Assembly (NCBI RefSeq): GCF_003201605.1
Contig: NZ_QJJR01000006.1
Span: 62,001-126,000 of the forward strand
DNA: 64,000 nt
Direction: 5' to 3'
Source: Streptohalobacillus salinus
Lineage (GTDB): Bacteria > Bacillota > Bacilli > Bacillales > Amphibacillaceae
Shown piece by piece: positions 52,118 through 61,145 of the stretch. Position 1 is the stretch's first letter. Every line of letters begins with the position of its first letter. The notes under the pieces are model-generated. The model saw only the letters and a program-made list of their open reading frames with translations, searched no databases and had not been told where the DNA came from. A program made the position numbers and the translations under genes.

Positions 52118-53059
52118 TTACGCATCCCTTCTCAGCGGCACATCGACCGTTTCACTGACCGCTTTAAGAACGGTAACGGGCGTAAGACCTTCGTACAATC
52201 CCCGGTCCGTTAGGATCAAACGATGCGACCAGACGTAAGGCATTAAATAAAGCACGTCGTCAGGTAAGACATACGTACGTCCTTTCGTATAGCTTAGCGC
52301 TTTAGCCGCTTGCATCATACTAATCGCTCCACGTGGACTCACGCCTAATTTCACCCCTGCAAAACCACGTGTTGCATGAGCTAACTTAACGATATAGGTT
52401 TGAATGGTCTGATCGACATGAATCGCTTCAACTTCCTGCTGCATCGTAACGACATCGTCTTTCGATAACAAAGCTGCTAAATCTTCAATCGGTTTATGGT
52501 TTTTATTTAAATTCATCAATTGGATTTCTTCTTTTAACGTAGGGTAGCCCATTTCTAATTTCATTAAAAACCGGTCAAGTTGTGCTTCTGGCAATGGGTA
52601 TGTCCCTTCGTATTCAATAGGATTTTGGGTCGCCATCACAAAGAAAGGCTGATCAATTTTAATGGTTTGACCATCTACCGTTACGCTCGACTCTTCCATC
52701 GCTTCAAGTAAAGCTGATTGGGTTTTCGGACTGGTTCGATTAATCTCATCAGCTAAAACAATATCACCCACAATCGGTCCTTTTCGGTATTCAAATTGCT
52801 GTGTTTTCGGGTTAAAGACTGACACTCCCGTTACATCAGTTGGCAATAAATCCGGCGTAAACTGTATCCGACTAAAGTGACAGCCTAGTGTCTTGGCTAG
52901 CGCTCTTACTAGCATCGTCTTTCCAACACCAGGTACATCTTCAAGTAAAACATGACCGCCTGCTAATAAGGCTGTTAAGCTTAATTGTGCAATATCTCGC
53001 TTACCAATAATGACTTGTTCAATATGATTTAAACATGCATCGACTTTTGCTTGACTCAT
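52118..53059 (-). CDS. MoxR-family AAA+ ATPase
   Basis: A 313-residue MoxR ATPase, a chaperone-like family that matures partner proteins. Walker A is LLEDVPGVGKTMLVRALA, Walker B is GDIVLADEINRTSPKTQSALLEAMEE, and the sensor region is PFFVMATQNPIEYEGTYPLPEAQLDRF, with the C-terminal arginine-finger domain after VSPRGAISMMQAAKA. The start is the internal ATG downstream of GAGGAG that gives MSQAKVDACLNHIE, the normal N-terminus. The extra 32 codons upstream have no support. It is the first gene of the MoxR-DUF58-transglutaminase operon. Confidence 0.93.
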   Translation of the reverse strand: MSQAKVDACLNHIEQVIIGKRDIAQLSLTALLAGGHVLLEDVPGVGKTMLVRALAKTLGCHFSRIQFTPDLLPTDVTGVSVFNPKTQQFEYRKGPIVGDIVLADEINRTSPKTQSALLEAMEESSVTVDGQTIKIDQPFFVMATQNPIEYEGTYPLPEAQLDRFLMKLEMGYPTLKEEIQLMNLNKNHKPIEDLAALLSKDDVVTMQQEVEAIHVDQTIQTYIVKLAHATRGFAGVKLGVSPRGAISMMQAAKALSYTKGRTYVLPDDVLYLMPYVWSHRLILTDRGLYEGLTPVTVLKAVSETVDVPLRRDA

Positions 53060-53243
53060 CCTGTCTTCACGCTCCTCTACTACCTCTAATACTAGCTTAA
53101 TTACGTTTAAAATTAAACCAATTTCACTCAATAAACCTCTACTATTTAACAACAATTAATTTTACTCACGTTATCCTGTTATTTTATCCAAAGGTCTACC
53201 TACACCAAATGCTTAACCGGAACATTCTTCTTATCATTCAATT
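53060..53243. other. intergenic stretch upstream of the MoxR gene
   Basis: AT-rich, between the MoxR gene and the potassium transporter terminator. No gene was recognised and no well-spaced promoter could be assigned. Confidence 0.4.
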
Positions 53244-53274
53244 AAAAACGCTGTTCACTTCTAGTGAACAGCGT
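53244..53274 (-). terminator. terminator of the potassium transporter gene
   Basis: ACGCTGTTCAC (53248-53258) pairs perfectly with GTGAACAGCGT (53264-53274). The minus strand continues TTTTAATTG. It lies about 120 bases after the stop codon. Confidence 0.85.
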
Positions 53275-53392
53275 CAATCCCTTTAGCTATCTTTCTCAGT
53301 CATAGCCGTACTTAATTTTCAATAGCGGAATGTTTTAGGTTATTCGATTATAAAGTAAATGTTAGCTTTTTATTCAGCAGCTATAACCACAG

Positions 53393-54757
53393 TTAGCCGA
53401 TAATCATTTTTGCTTCTGGGTATTTATAGAGATCTTTCGTTGTTTTCCCACGAATCAAGAACAAGAATGAAAAAATACCAATCCGACCAACAAACATCAT
53501 TACCATAATAACAAGTTTTCCAATCACTGATAAACTCTCGGTAATACCTAGGCTTAACCCTGTGGTACCAAATGCGGAAAAGACTTCAAAAGCGATTTCC
53601 ATATTCGTAAAGGGTTCTGTGATGCTCATGATAAAAATCGCCGTTAGACAGAGCATAAACGCTGTCGTGATGACGATAAACGATCGCAAAACATCTTGTC
53701 TCGCAATTTCTCGTTTGAAGACTTTAATGGCACTATGACCTTTCGCATAATGAAATATCGCTAACAACATGATCGCAAAAGTCGTCGTCCTAACACCACC
53801 CCCCACACTACTCGGCGATGCTCCGATAAACATTAAAAATGACAAGACCATTAATGTTGGTGCTTGAAAGCTCGTCATTTCCATCGTTTGAAGGCCACCA
53901 TTACGTGTCGTAATCGACTGAAAAAGGCTATAGAAAAAGGCTGATAGGCCTGACTGATCACTAAAAAAGTGCCGACGTTCAATCAAATAAATCAGAACAG
54001 CTCCAACCACAACGAGGATGAAGAAGGTGGTCGTTGTTAACTTCGTAAAGGTCGAAAACCGAAACCGATTTCTGTGGTCCTTTTTATCGAAAAACCATTG
54101 TTGCACTTCGATAAGTACTGGAAAACCAATTGCCCCTAAGACAAGTAACGTCATGTTAACAAGCTGAACAAAATAATCACCACTAAATGGCAAGAGTGAG
54201 TTTCCTGTAATATCAAATCCAGCATTCGTCGTAGCACTTACGGCAGCAAAGAAACCTTGAATCCAAGCTTCTTGCCATGTATCGAAATAATATAAGTAAC
54301 GTAAACTTAGTAACACGGTCCCAATGAATTCAATCACAATAATGGTCGAAAGAATTTTCAGCATCAATCGAACCAAGCCTTGTAAGGTTGAACGGTTCTG
54401 GTCAACCGAAATAAGCTGTCGGCCTCTGATACCGATTTTTTTGCCGAGCAAAATATAAATTGTTGTCCCTAACGTCATAATCCCAATGCCACCAAATTGC
54501 AAAATAAATGCTAAAGCAAAGTAACCAGGGACATTAAAGGTTAAGTCGGTTGGAACAACCGTGAGACCTGTCACACTGATTGCACTAATTGCTGTAAACA
54601 TGGTATCAATCAATGAGACACTCACCCCTTCTCTTAAAAAGAAAGGCATGCTTAATATAATGGTAGAAACCATTATCGCTGTCACATAAAACAACACAAT
54701 CGACTGTACGCTCGAAAGTTGTTTAAATTTTCCAATCGAAACTTTAAATAAAGGCAT
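53393..54757 (-). CDS. KtrB/TrkH-family potassium transporter
   Basis: A 454-residue potassium uptake protein with four repeats of M1-pore-M2 architecture. Pore-loop segments include AISVTGLTVVPTDL, SATTNAGFDITG, TRNGGLQTMEMTSF and FGTTGLSLGIT, which place the selectivity glycines. KtrB needs a KtrA-type RCK subunit, and none is in this window. The start is the ATG after AGGAG that gives MPLFKVSIGKFKQL; 17 upstream codons are unsupported. In B. subtilis both KtrB and KtrD are of this type, and I cannot tell which is the closer match. Confidence 0.9.
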   Translation of the reverse strand: MPLFKVSIGKFKQLSSVQSIVLFYVTAIMVSTIILSMPFFLREGVSVSLIDTMFTAISAISVTGLTVVPTDLTFNVPGYFALAFILQFGGIGIMTLGTTIYILLGKKIGIRGRQLISVDQNRSTLQGLVRLMLKILSTIIVIEFIGTVLLSLRYLYYFDTWQEAWIQGFFAAVSATTNAGFDITGNSLLPFSGDYFVQLVNMTLLVLGAIGFPVLIEVQQWFFDKKDHRNRFRFSTFTKLTTTTFFILVVVGAVLIYLIERRHFFSDQSGLSAFFYSLFQSITTRNGGLQTMEMTSFQAPTLMVLSFLMFIGASPSSVGGGVRTTTFAIMLLAIFHYAKGHSAIKVFKREIARQDVLRSFIVITTAFMLCLTAIFIMSITEPFTNMEIAFEVFSAFGTTGLSLGITESLSVIGKLVIMVMMFVGRIGIFSFLFLIRGKTTKDLYKYPEAKMIIG

Positions 54758-54883
54758 ATCAGGAACTCCTATCATTAATCCATTCATTAAAAATAGTCTA
54801 TCACACAAAGTTCCATTAAGTTAGTATGATTTTCTAATGTTGATTAATCAAACCATGTTATGATTTAGCTAAACAATTTCAAT

Positions 54884-54912
54884 TGATTTATCAGCCTATT
54901 CATGCCATACTT
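54884..54912 (+). promoter_or_regulatory. promoter of the LOV-STAS gene
   Basis: TTGATT (54884-54889) and CATACT (54907-54912) are 17 bases apart. The -10 lies 24 bases before the GTG start codon. This fits sigma A; no sigma-B-type GTTTAA/GGGTAT pair was seen. Confidence 0.65.
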
Positions 54913-54936
54913 TCTATTAAATAGGGAGTGATTGAC

Positions 54937-55713
54937 GTGTTAAACAAAGACAATGAACATTTATTTCAAGCTGCATTAAATCATACCAACGTAGGCCTCG
55001 TCATTACAGATCCAAGTCTAGAAGGCCATCCGATTATATATGTTAACCAAGGATTCACGAAGCTAACGGGTTATGATGCAACCGAAGTTATCGGTGAAAA
55101 TTGTCGCTTCTTGCAAGGAGAAACAACGGATCAACATGCAACACAAGCAATCAGACAAGCTATCCAGAATAAAGATTCCGTTACGGTGCAAATCTACAAT
55201 TACACAAAAGAGGGGCAAGGGTTTTGGAATGAACTGACGATTGATCCTATGTGGGTAAAAGAAAACGGCCAAGATAGACTCTATTTCATCGGGATTCAGA
55301 AAGATGTCACTGAACTCAAGGAAAAAGAGCGCTTGCTTCAAGCTGCATTAAATGAGATGGAAGATCTATCAACACCTATTGTGCCCATCAGTCACAACTT
55401 AGCGGTCTTACCGCTGATTGGATCGATCACTCAATCACGACTAGAACAATTGACTTCTAACATATCTAATTACTTGACTAAGTCCAAAGACGACTATTTA
55501 ATATTAGACCTATCAGGACTATTTGAAGTTGATACTTATGTCGCTGCTTCGTTATTAAAACTTCATGATTTAACACAAATCATTGGTACGCAACTCGTTT
55601 TAACCGGAATTCGTCCCGAACTTGCAATAAAGACATTGGATTTCGGTGACCATCTCAAGGGTTTAAAAACTTATTTAACTGTAAAAGATGCGGTGCAAGC
55701 ACTAAAAGCATAA
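54937..55713 (+). CDS. ytvA: LOV-STAS blue-light photoreceptor (YtvA-like)
   Basis: A 258-residue homologue of B. subtilis YtvA, the blue-light input to the general stress response. The LOV domain (about residues 8-125) has the flavin-adduct motif GENCRFLQG, the photoactive cysteine near residue 56, and FWNELTIDPMW. A linker helix leads to the STAS domain (about 145-255) with DDYLILDLSGLFEVD and LVLTGIRPELA. In B. subtilis it acts in the stressosome on sigma-B. No sigma-B genes lie nearby. I start it at a GTG six bases after GGGAGTG; an upstream in-frame GTG at 54928 is less well placed. Confidence 0.93.
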   Translation: MLNKDNEHLFQAALNHTNVGLVITDPSLEGHPIIYVNQGFTKLTGYDATEVIGENCRFLQGETTDQHATQAIRQAIQNKDSVTVQIYNYTKEGQGFWNELTIDPMWVKENGQDRLYFIGIQKDVTELKEKERLLQAALNEMEDLSTPIVPISHNLAVLPLIGSITQSRLEQLTSNISNYLTKSKDDYLILDLSGLFEVDTYVAASLLKLHDLTQIIGTQLVLTGIRPELAIKTLDFGDHLKGLKTYLTVKDAVQALKA

Positions 55714-55717
55714 AAAT

Positions 55718-55758
55718 TAAAGAAGACTCGCTCATCTTGAGCGGGTCTTCGCTGTTCT
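55718..55758. terminator. bidirectional terminator between ytvA and the PH-domain genes
   Basis: A 12-bp stem, GAAGACTCGCTC (55722-55733) with GAGCGGGTCTTC (55739-55750), one G-T pair. On the plus strand TTCTTTTTT follows closely, and on the minus strand TTTAATTTTT. It ends the convergent ytvA and YdbT-like genes. Confidence 0.85.
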
Positions 55759-55773
55759 TTTTTAATGGTCCCT

Positions 55774-57291
55774 TTAATCATGATGACCACTAATATACCA
55801 TTCCGATATCTCTTCTAACTGTTCTTCGCTAAGGAATCCAAGGGTAAACTGTCGCCCAAGAAAATTATTCATTATTGATAGGTTTAAGTAACCGAGTTTG
55901 AGCCGACGAGCTAGCCGACTCCCTTGTGTTTCTAAAGCTTGAATGTCTTTCTTCTTCACAATTGCAACTTCTTTTGACAACATCACCACCTGGAAATACT
56001 GCATCACGAGCTGCTCACCTGATCGTCTAAACGCAGGGATGCGATGAAGAAGGTATAGCCCCAGCAACGCAAATAGATAAACACCGAGTTTCACTAAAAC
56101 AAGTTCCGAATAGAAATAGTGAACCACCCCTAGCCCAACAAAATAAATAATGGTCATACGTAGCGCTTTAAAAGTAAATGACTTACGCGGAATGTGGTTC
56201 ATTTCACTAAGATCTTCTTGGTATTCGGGGAGGAGTTCCTTCAAAAAGTTAGCCCATTCTTTCTTTCTAAGCAGGGGGAAAATAACAGTTTGCATCGCTT
56301 CCTTATCATCCTTCTCCCCACCAGCTAACTCAACACTAACCGCGCCTAAAGAAAACGGCATCCGAAACAAATTTTGTTTAAACAAGACCGCTTGAATGCG
56401 CGATACAGGAATTGATAATGATTTCTTCTCAATTAAGCCGCGTTCAATGTACAACATCTCACTTTCGCGTGTAATGGAAAAACGACCATAGCGATTGACG
56501 TAACCAATCATTCCAATGATAATCACAATTAAAAGATATAAGAAGACAAGTGAGAAGTAGGCGACAATCGATTGTGCGGAAACCCAATCAACCACCCGTT
56601 CATAATCACCTTCCGATAAAAAGTTATCAATCTCTGATAATAATAGAAATACAATACCAAAGATAGCACCAACTCGACCGGTCGTTGCCCCGGCAATCAA
56701 TAAGTGATAAATGGAGATCTTTTTTTCTTTAATGATGGGTTGCTCTTCTTCAACTTGCTCCTCATCTACCGCTTCAACTTCTCCGTCAATAGGAAGCTCC
56801 TCTTCAACGAGGTGCGTGTTGGTCAGGTTTAAAAACTTTTCTTTTAAGGCAACCGCTTCTTGATAAGGAATTGCTTTGAGAACAGCATCAACTTCTAAAT
56901 CACTGCCTGCTGTTTCAATTTGTACTTCTGTTAAGTTAAAGACTTGATGAAAAATACTTTGCGTGAAATTTATCGAATGAATGCGCCGTTTATGAATGGT
57001 CCGATCGTGACGAATGAAAACGCCGTGTTTGATCGTGATCGAATCATTTACCAGTTGATAGGTCATTCTATACCACCGTAACCAGCTAAACACAATTAAA
57101 ACAAGCAAAAATACCCCTAATATAATTAAGGTTAGTTGAAACGACGTAAAAGGAAGATTCAACAGCTGATTTAAATCAGACCCTGCCCCTAAGAAAAGCA
57201 GTACAATTAAACTCCAAGCTGACGCTTTGATTCCTTGGAAAACATATAAGATGATGGTTAGTTTATGTACATGACGCATCTCATTCATCAT
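55774..57291 (-). CDS. bPH2-domain membrane protein (YdbT type)
   Basis: A 505-residue membrane protein with repeated pairs of hydrophobic helices and bacterial PH-like (bPH2) domains, including RHDRTIHKRRIHSINFTQSIFHQVFNLTEVQIETAG, the later SIPVSRIQAVLFKQNLFRM and a C-terminal KKDIQALETQGSRLARRLKLG. An acidic linker (about residues 175-200, EEEQPIIKEK) separates two repeats. In Bacillus YdbS and YdbT act together in resistance to antimicrobial peptides. The start is the second of three nearby ATGs, nine bases after GGGAG inside the end of the upstream gene. The two genes overlap by eleven bases. Confidence 0.88.
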   Translation of the reverse strand: MMNEMRHVHKLTIILYVFQGIKASAWSLIVLLFLGAGSDLNQLLNLPFTSFQLTLIILGVFLLVLIVFSWLRWYRMTYQLVNDSITIKHGVFIRHDRTIHKRRIHSINFTQSIFHQVFNLTEVQIETAGSDLEVDAVLKAIPYQEAVALKEKFLNLTNTHLVEEELPIDGEVEAVDEEQVEEEQPIIKEKKISIYHLLIAGATTGRVGAIFGIVFLLLSEIDNFLSEGDYERVVDWVSAQSIVAYFSLVFLYLLIVIIIGMIGYVNRYGRFSITRESEMLYIERGLIEKKSLSIPVSRIQAVLFKQNLFRMPFSLGAVSVELAGGEKDDKEAMQTVIFPLLRKKEWANFLKELLPEYQEDLSEMNHIPRKSFTFKALRMTIIYFVGLGVVHYFYSELVLVKLGVYLFALLGLYLLHRIPAFRRSGEQLVMQYFQVVMLSKEVAIVKKKDIQALETQGSRLARRLKLGYLNLSIMNNFLGRQFTLGFLSEEQLEEISEWYISGHHD

Positions 57292-57769
57292 CGTCATCGA
57301 CTCCCGCAAGACGTGCGATATCATCACGTAATTGTTCAGCCTCTTCAACTGGCAAGGCTGGAATTTGATGTGTCGTTGCTGCGGTTGAGACACTGACTGT
57401 CGACAGCTTAAAAGCACGTAAAAACGGACCTTGCTCCGTATCAACATGCTGTACACGCGAAATCGGCACGACGGTTCGGGTAATAATAATTAAGCCCCGT
57501 TGGACATAAATTTCATGTGGATAAATTTGATAACGCCAACGGCGCCATTTAATATAAGGCACGACGAAAATAGCGACGAGTAAGTATATACTTGTTAAAG
57601 CAGCTAATCCATAAGTGATATAACTGACAAAATCAGGCCAATTGTATTGACCTTTCACAATATATAACGTTGCCGTGATAATCGCAAAAACAAGCGTGGT
57701 TACCACACCATTTAACTGCCAGACGCGAATGGCGCGTCGATCAATTTGTTGACTAGGTTCTTCTCTCAT
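57281..57769 (-). CDS. bPH2-domain membrane protein (YdbS type)
   Basis: A 162-residue protein with two membrane segments (about residues 16-36 and 48-72), then a bPH2 domain with WRYQIYPHEIYVQRGLIIITRTVVPISRVQHVDTEQGPFLRAFKLSTVSVSTAATTHQIPALP, and an acidic tail ending DDDDE. It is the small partner of the YdbT-like protein, cotranscribed with an eleven-base overlap. AGAAGTA lies upstream of the ATG. Together they are expected to sit in the membrane. The binding partner is unknown. Confidence 0.88.
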   Translation of the reverse strand: MREEPSQQIDRRAIRVWQLNGVVTTLVFAIITATLYIVKGQYNWPDFVSYITYGLAALTSIYLLVAIFVVPYIKWRRWRYQIYPHEIYVQRGLIIITRTVVPISRVQHVDTEQGPFLRAFKLSTVSVSTAATTHQIPALPVEEAEQLRDDIARLAGVDDDDE

Positions 57770-58085
57770 TTAGTACTTCTCCTCACCATTGTATTTTTTT
57801 TCACATATGTTGTAATTATAGCAGAATATTTTTGAAATTAAACATCAGCATACATTTATTTTAACTTTAGTAATAATTACCCAAAATACAGTTGACTTTA
57901 TCCAGTCATCCAGCACCTCTGTTAATCGGGATTACCGTGTTTTTCGCTTGTATAGTAAAAATGGTGTTTAATCTCTGTTTAAGTTGGTAAACTAAGTTTA
58001 AACCTTAACCTCAAAAGCTTGACTATGTTAAAATAAATAAAACACTTAAGCTAATGGTGCTTAACTGATAAGGAGGAGAATACCG
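57770..58085. other. divergent intergenic region
   Basis: AT-rich, without a gene. A possible promoter for the plus-strand gene is TTAACC (58005-58010) and TAAAAT (58029-58034) with an 18-base spacer. The ydbS-like promoter could not be placed. Confidence 0.4.
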
Positions 58086-58427
58086 ATGAAGGTTGCAAAA
58101 ATAATTGCTTGGCTCGGTTTAATTGCAATGACCGTTGGTTTAGCAAATGGATTTATTAACGGAGATTTTCTAAGGGATGGTGCCCAACTATTAGACAATC
58201 CTTGGGGGTTGATGTCATTAATTGATTTATACGTTGGATTTGCCTTATTCTCAATTTGGATGGTTTACCGCGAAACATCAACAACAAAAGCAATTATTTG
58301 GGTCGTCATCATGATGATTCTAGGCTTTTTCACCGGTTGCATCTATGTATTAAAAGTATTATATGAAGCTGATGGTGACTGGTCTATTGTCTTCCATGGT
58401 CGTCCAGAGGGACATGAACATGAATAA
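58086..58427 (+). CDS. DUF1475-like small membrane protein
   Basis: A 113-residue protein with three hydrophobic helices (about residues 5-25, 50-68 and 74-95). The stretch NPWGLMSLIDLYVGFALFSIWMVYRE resembles DUF1475 proteins of plants and bacteria, which have no settled function. The tail HGRPEGHEHE is His/Glu-rich. GGAGGAGA precedes the ATG. It overlaps the next gene by eight bases, so the two are coupled. Confidence 0.7.
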   Translation: MKVAKIIAWLGLIAMTVGLANGFINGDFLRDGAQLLDNPWGLMSLIDLYVGFALFSIWMVYRETSTTKAIIWVVIMMILGFFTGCIYVLKVLYEADGDWSIVFHGRPEGHEHE

Positions 58428-59088
58428 ATTGAAAGAATGGGGTGAACAATTGAAAGTGGTCTTTGAGAAAAAGACCATCGATGCCATCTTTCCCCCCATT
58501 ATCTTCTATCTTATCAATCAATGGTCATCACTTAAGCTCGCAAGTGTGCTCACGCTTCTTTATTTAATCGGCTTACTTGTTTACCGTAAAGTGAAGCATC
58601 ACCCTGAGAAATACGCATTGATTGGTGTTACTGGCGTCTTGATTTCGATTGGTCTTAGTCTTTTATCTGGCGAGGCGATTGATTATTATCTTCCGGATTT
58701 AATGTCCACGGCGGTGATTGTAGTCGCTTGTTTCGGTTCCCTTATCTTTCACCGACCCCTCGCTGCTTTGTTGAGTCATCTAACAAGAGGTTGGCCACTC
58801 GCGTGGTATAACCGTGAAGATATCCAACCCGCTTACCGTTATGTGACGATCATTTGGGGTGTTTACTTCTTAATCCGCTTCCTTTTACAAGGTTATTTCT
58901 ACCTTACTAACGCCTTCTCAGCCTATTTCTTTATCAACACCATCTTTGGTATGCCGTTGAATATTGTTATTCTGATCATTAGTTATGTAACCGGCGTAAA
59001 AACGCTCCACAAGCTATCAGGTCCGAGTGTAGATGAGTTTCTAAACAATGCATCGCCGCCCTTTCAAGGTCAAAAAAACGGTTTTTAA
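58420..59088 (+). CDS. DUF3159-like membrane protein
   Basis: A 222-residue integral membrane protein with five or six hydrophobic helices, an N-terminal amphipathic stretch (WGEQLKVVFEKKTID) and the conserved-looking SLIFHRPLAALLSHLTRGW segment near residue 110, which fits the DUF3159 family. I am not certain of the assignment. The start is the ATG eight bases after GAGGG and overlaps the end of the DUF1475-like gene by eight bases. The two proteins may form a complex. Confidence 0.65.
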   Translation: MNKLKEWGEQLKVVFEKKTIDAIFPPIIFYLINQWSSLKLASVLTLLYLIGLLVYRKVKHHPEKYALIGVTGVLISIGLSLLSGEAIDYYLPDLMSTAVIVVACFGSLIFHRPLAALLSHLTRGWPLAWYNREDIQPAYRYVTIIWGVYFLIRFLLQGYFYLTNAFSAYFFINTIFGMPLNIVILIISYVTGVKTLHKLSGPSVDEFLNNASPPFQGQKNGF

Positions 59089-59099
59089 CCGCTCTCGTC

Positions 59100-59135
59100 A
59101 AAGAGCAGTTGTCACGTTGACAACTGCTCTTTGTT
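59100..59135 (+). terminator. terminator of the small membrane protein pair
   Basis: A perfect 15-bp stem, AAAGAGCAGTTGTCA (59100-59114) with TGACAACTGCTCTTT (59118-59132), followed by GTTTATG. It lies between convergent genes and overlaps the end of the sugar cluster on the other strand by one base, so it may also stop that transcript. Confidence 0.85.
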
Positions 59136-60103
59136 TATGCCCACCACATATCTGCAGGTTGATCATAAATCATGACCGACTTTAAGTTTTCAACTGCTTT
59201 ATTGAACCCCTCATCTATCGACATAATTGGATCCTCGTGTTCAATGCTGACCACGTGATCGTAACCATACGTTCTGAGTGCACTGATAATGTCACCCCAG
59301 ACGTTAGTTGCGTGACCATATCCAACAGAACGGAAGCTCCACGCACGTGATTGCACCTCGCTATAAGGTTGCATGTCTGTTAAGCCGTACATGTTGACAT
59401 GTTCTTGATCAATGTACGTATCCTTCGCATGGAAGTGATGAATCGCACCTTCCTTCCCAAGAATCTTCACTGCTGCAACGGGATCGATGCCTTGCCACCA
59501 TAAATGACTTGGATCTAAATTCGCACCAATTGCTTCACCTGTTTGTTCACGCAATTTTAGCATCGTGTGCGGCGTATGAACTAAGAAACCGGCATGAAGT
59601 TCTAAACCAATTTTTACGTTTTCTTTTGTTGCTACTGCATTAATTTCTTTCCAATATGGAACAAGCTTCTCTCGCCACTGCCATTCAAGAACATGGCTGT
59701 ACTCTTCCGGCCACGGGGTAACAGGCCAGTTCGGATATTTTCCATCCTCTGAATCTCCAGGTGTTCCCGAGAACGTGTTGACAACTGGTACCCCTAAGAG
59801 ATTTGCTAGTCTAATCGTTTTACGCAAGGTTTCATCTGAATCTTTCCGAAAAGCCGCATCAGGTGAAATAGGATTGCCATGACAACTAAGTGCACTAATA
59901 CTTAAACCGCGTGACGTTACTTTCTCTAAAAAGGCAGCACGTGCGTCTTCACTAGCTAACAGTTGGTCGAGCTTTAAGTGATGATCTCCTGGATAGCCAC
60001 CCGTCCCAATCTCAACTGCGTCTAGTCCTGCATCTTTAACTGTGTCTAACATTGCATCTAGATCTTTATCGGCAAAGAGCACCGTAAATACACCTAATTT
60101 CAT
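59135..60103 (-). CDS. sugar phosphate isomerase/epimerase-like TIM barrel
   Basis: A 322-residue protein of the xylose isomerase-like TIM-barrel superfamily (AP endonuclease family 2 fold). It starts MKLGVFTVLFADKDLDAMLDTVKDAGLDAVEIGTGGYPG, and metal-ligand motifs include IGLELHAGFLVH, NLDPSHLWWQGID and IHHFHAKDTYID, with VSIEHEDPIMS near the end. Homologues in inositol and 3-keto-sugar pathways are isomerases, epimerases or lyases. It is the last gene of a five-gene cluster, one base after the upstream dehydrogenase gene. Confidence 0.88.
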   Translation of the reverse strand: MKLGVFTVLFADKDLDAMLDTVKDAGLDAVEIGTGGYPGDHHLKLDQLLASEDARAAFLEKVTSRGLSISALSCHGNPISPDAAFRKDSDETLRKTIRLANLLGVPVVNTFSGTPGDSEDGKYPNWPVTPWPEEYSHVLEWQWREKLVPYWKEINAVATKENVKIGLELHAGFLVHTPHTMLKLREQTGEAIGANLDPSHLWWQGIDPVAAVKILGKEGAIHHFHAKDTYIDQEHVNMYGLTDMQPYSEVQSRAWSFRSVGYGHATNVWGDIISALRTYGYDHVVSIEHEDPIMSIDEGFNKAVENLKSVMIYDQPADMWWA

Positions 60104-60104
60104 C

Positions 60105-61145
60105 TTATTTCGCCCCCTTATTTAATTTAACTAACCGTCCTGTTTCATTTGATTCAAGCGCGGCTAAAATAATATTAAGTGACTTGTATCCTTCTAAACC
60201 ATCAATCAGTGGCGCTTTATTTTCACGCACCGCTTCAACAAAGTGATCAATCACTCCTGTTGAGTATTGCTGACCTGCATCGTTGGATTGGATTTGTCCA
60301 AGTTCATAATTAACTTTCGCACCGTCGGTATAGGTCGCGACTAAACTGTAACTTGGATCATCTTCTAGGCGTAACACCCCTTTTTCACCGTAAATAATGG
60401 TTGCATTGTCTTCATTCACGTTATATGCCCAGCTTGCAGTCAAGGTACCGATGATTCCCGACTCACTTTTCAAAATACAAACCGCATTATCATCCACCGT
60501 AATATTTTCTTTTGCATTCGTTGCAACAATGGCCGATACATCGGTAAATTCTTCGCCCAAAATATAGCGAATCAAATCGGCTTTATGGACACCCAAATCT
60601 CCCATGGCACCGATAAATGCATCTTCCTTACGGAAAAACCACGAATCTTTCCCGTCGACACTCCATCCCTCAGGTCCACCATGACCAAATCCCGTCCGGA
60701 AACTGTAGACTTTACCAATCGCCCCTGTTTCAATTAAACGTTTCGCTTCTTGATGAGAACGAACAAAGCGCTGATTGTGTGCAATCATCAATGTCTTGCC
60801 AGTCCTTTCTGACGCTTCAATCATCGCTTCTGCTTCTTCTTTAGAAGTTGCCATTGGTTTTTCACATAATACATGCGCTCCACTATTTAGCGCATCCATC
60901 GACACCGGCGCATGCAGTGCATTGGGCAGACAGACGCTGACTAAATCAAGATCAAGTGTATCGAGCATGGTTTTGTAATCTGTAAATGCTTCACCACCAT
61001 AAATGGCTTGCATCGCTTCTGCACGTGATTGATTGATATCACAAACGCCAACAATTTCTACCTCACTGTTATGATGAAATTCAGGTAAATGCCGTTTTTG
61101 ACTGATGCTTCCACAGCCAATCACCGCTACGTTTAATTTAGACAT
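60105..61145 (-). CDS. Gfo/Idh/MocA-family dehydrogenase
   Basis: A 346-residue NAD(P)-dependent dehydrogenase. The dinucleotide-binding start is NVAVIGCGSISQKRHLPEF, followed by VCLPNALHAPVSMDAL and HVLCEKPMATSKEEAEAM, and the catalytic-domain region has GGPEGWSVDGKDSWFF and MGDLGVHKADLIRYILGEEF, where the conserved D-H pair is DLGVHK. It overlaps the start of the next TIM-barrel gene by one base at its own start. In a pathway with ThuA and TIM-barrel isomerases, oxidation at sugar C3 is the most likely chemistry. The substrate is unknown. Confidence 0.9.
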   Translation of the reverse strand: MSKLNVAVIGCGSISQKRHLPEFHHNSEVEIVGVCDINQSRAEAMQAIYGGEAFTDYKTMLDTLDLDLVSVCLPNALHAPVSMDALNSGAHVLCEKPMATSKEEAEAMIEASERTGKTLMIAHNQRFVRSHQEAKRLIETGAIGKVYSFRTGFGHGGPEGWSVDGKDSWFFRKEDAFIGAMGDLGVHKADLIRYILGEEFTDVSAIVATNAKENITVDDNAVCILKSESGIIGTLTASWAYNVNEDNATIIYGEKGVLRLEDDPSYSLVATYTDGAKVNYELGQIQSNDAGQQYSTGVIDHFVEAVRENKAPLIDGLEGYKSLNIILAALESNETGRLVKLNKGAK

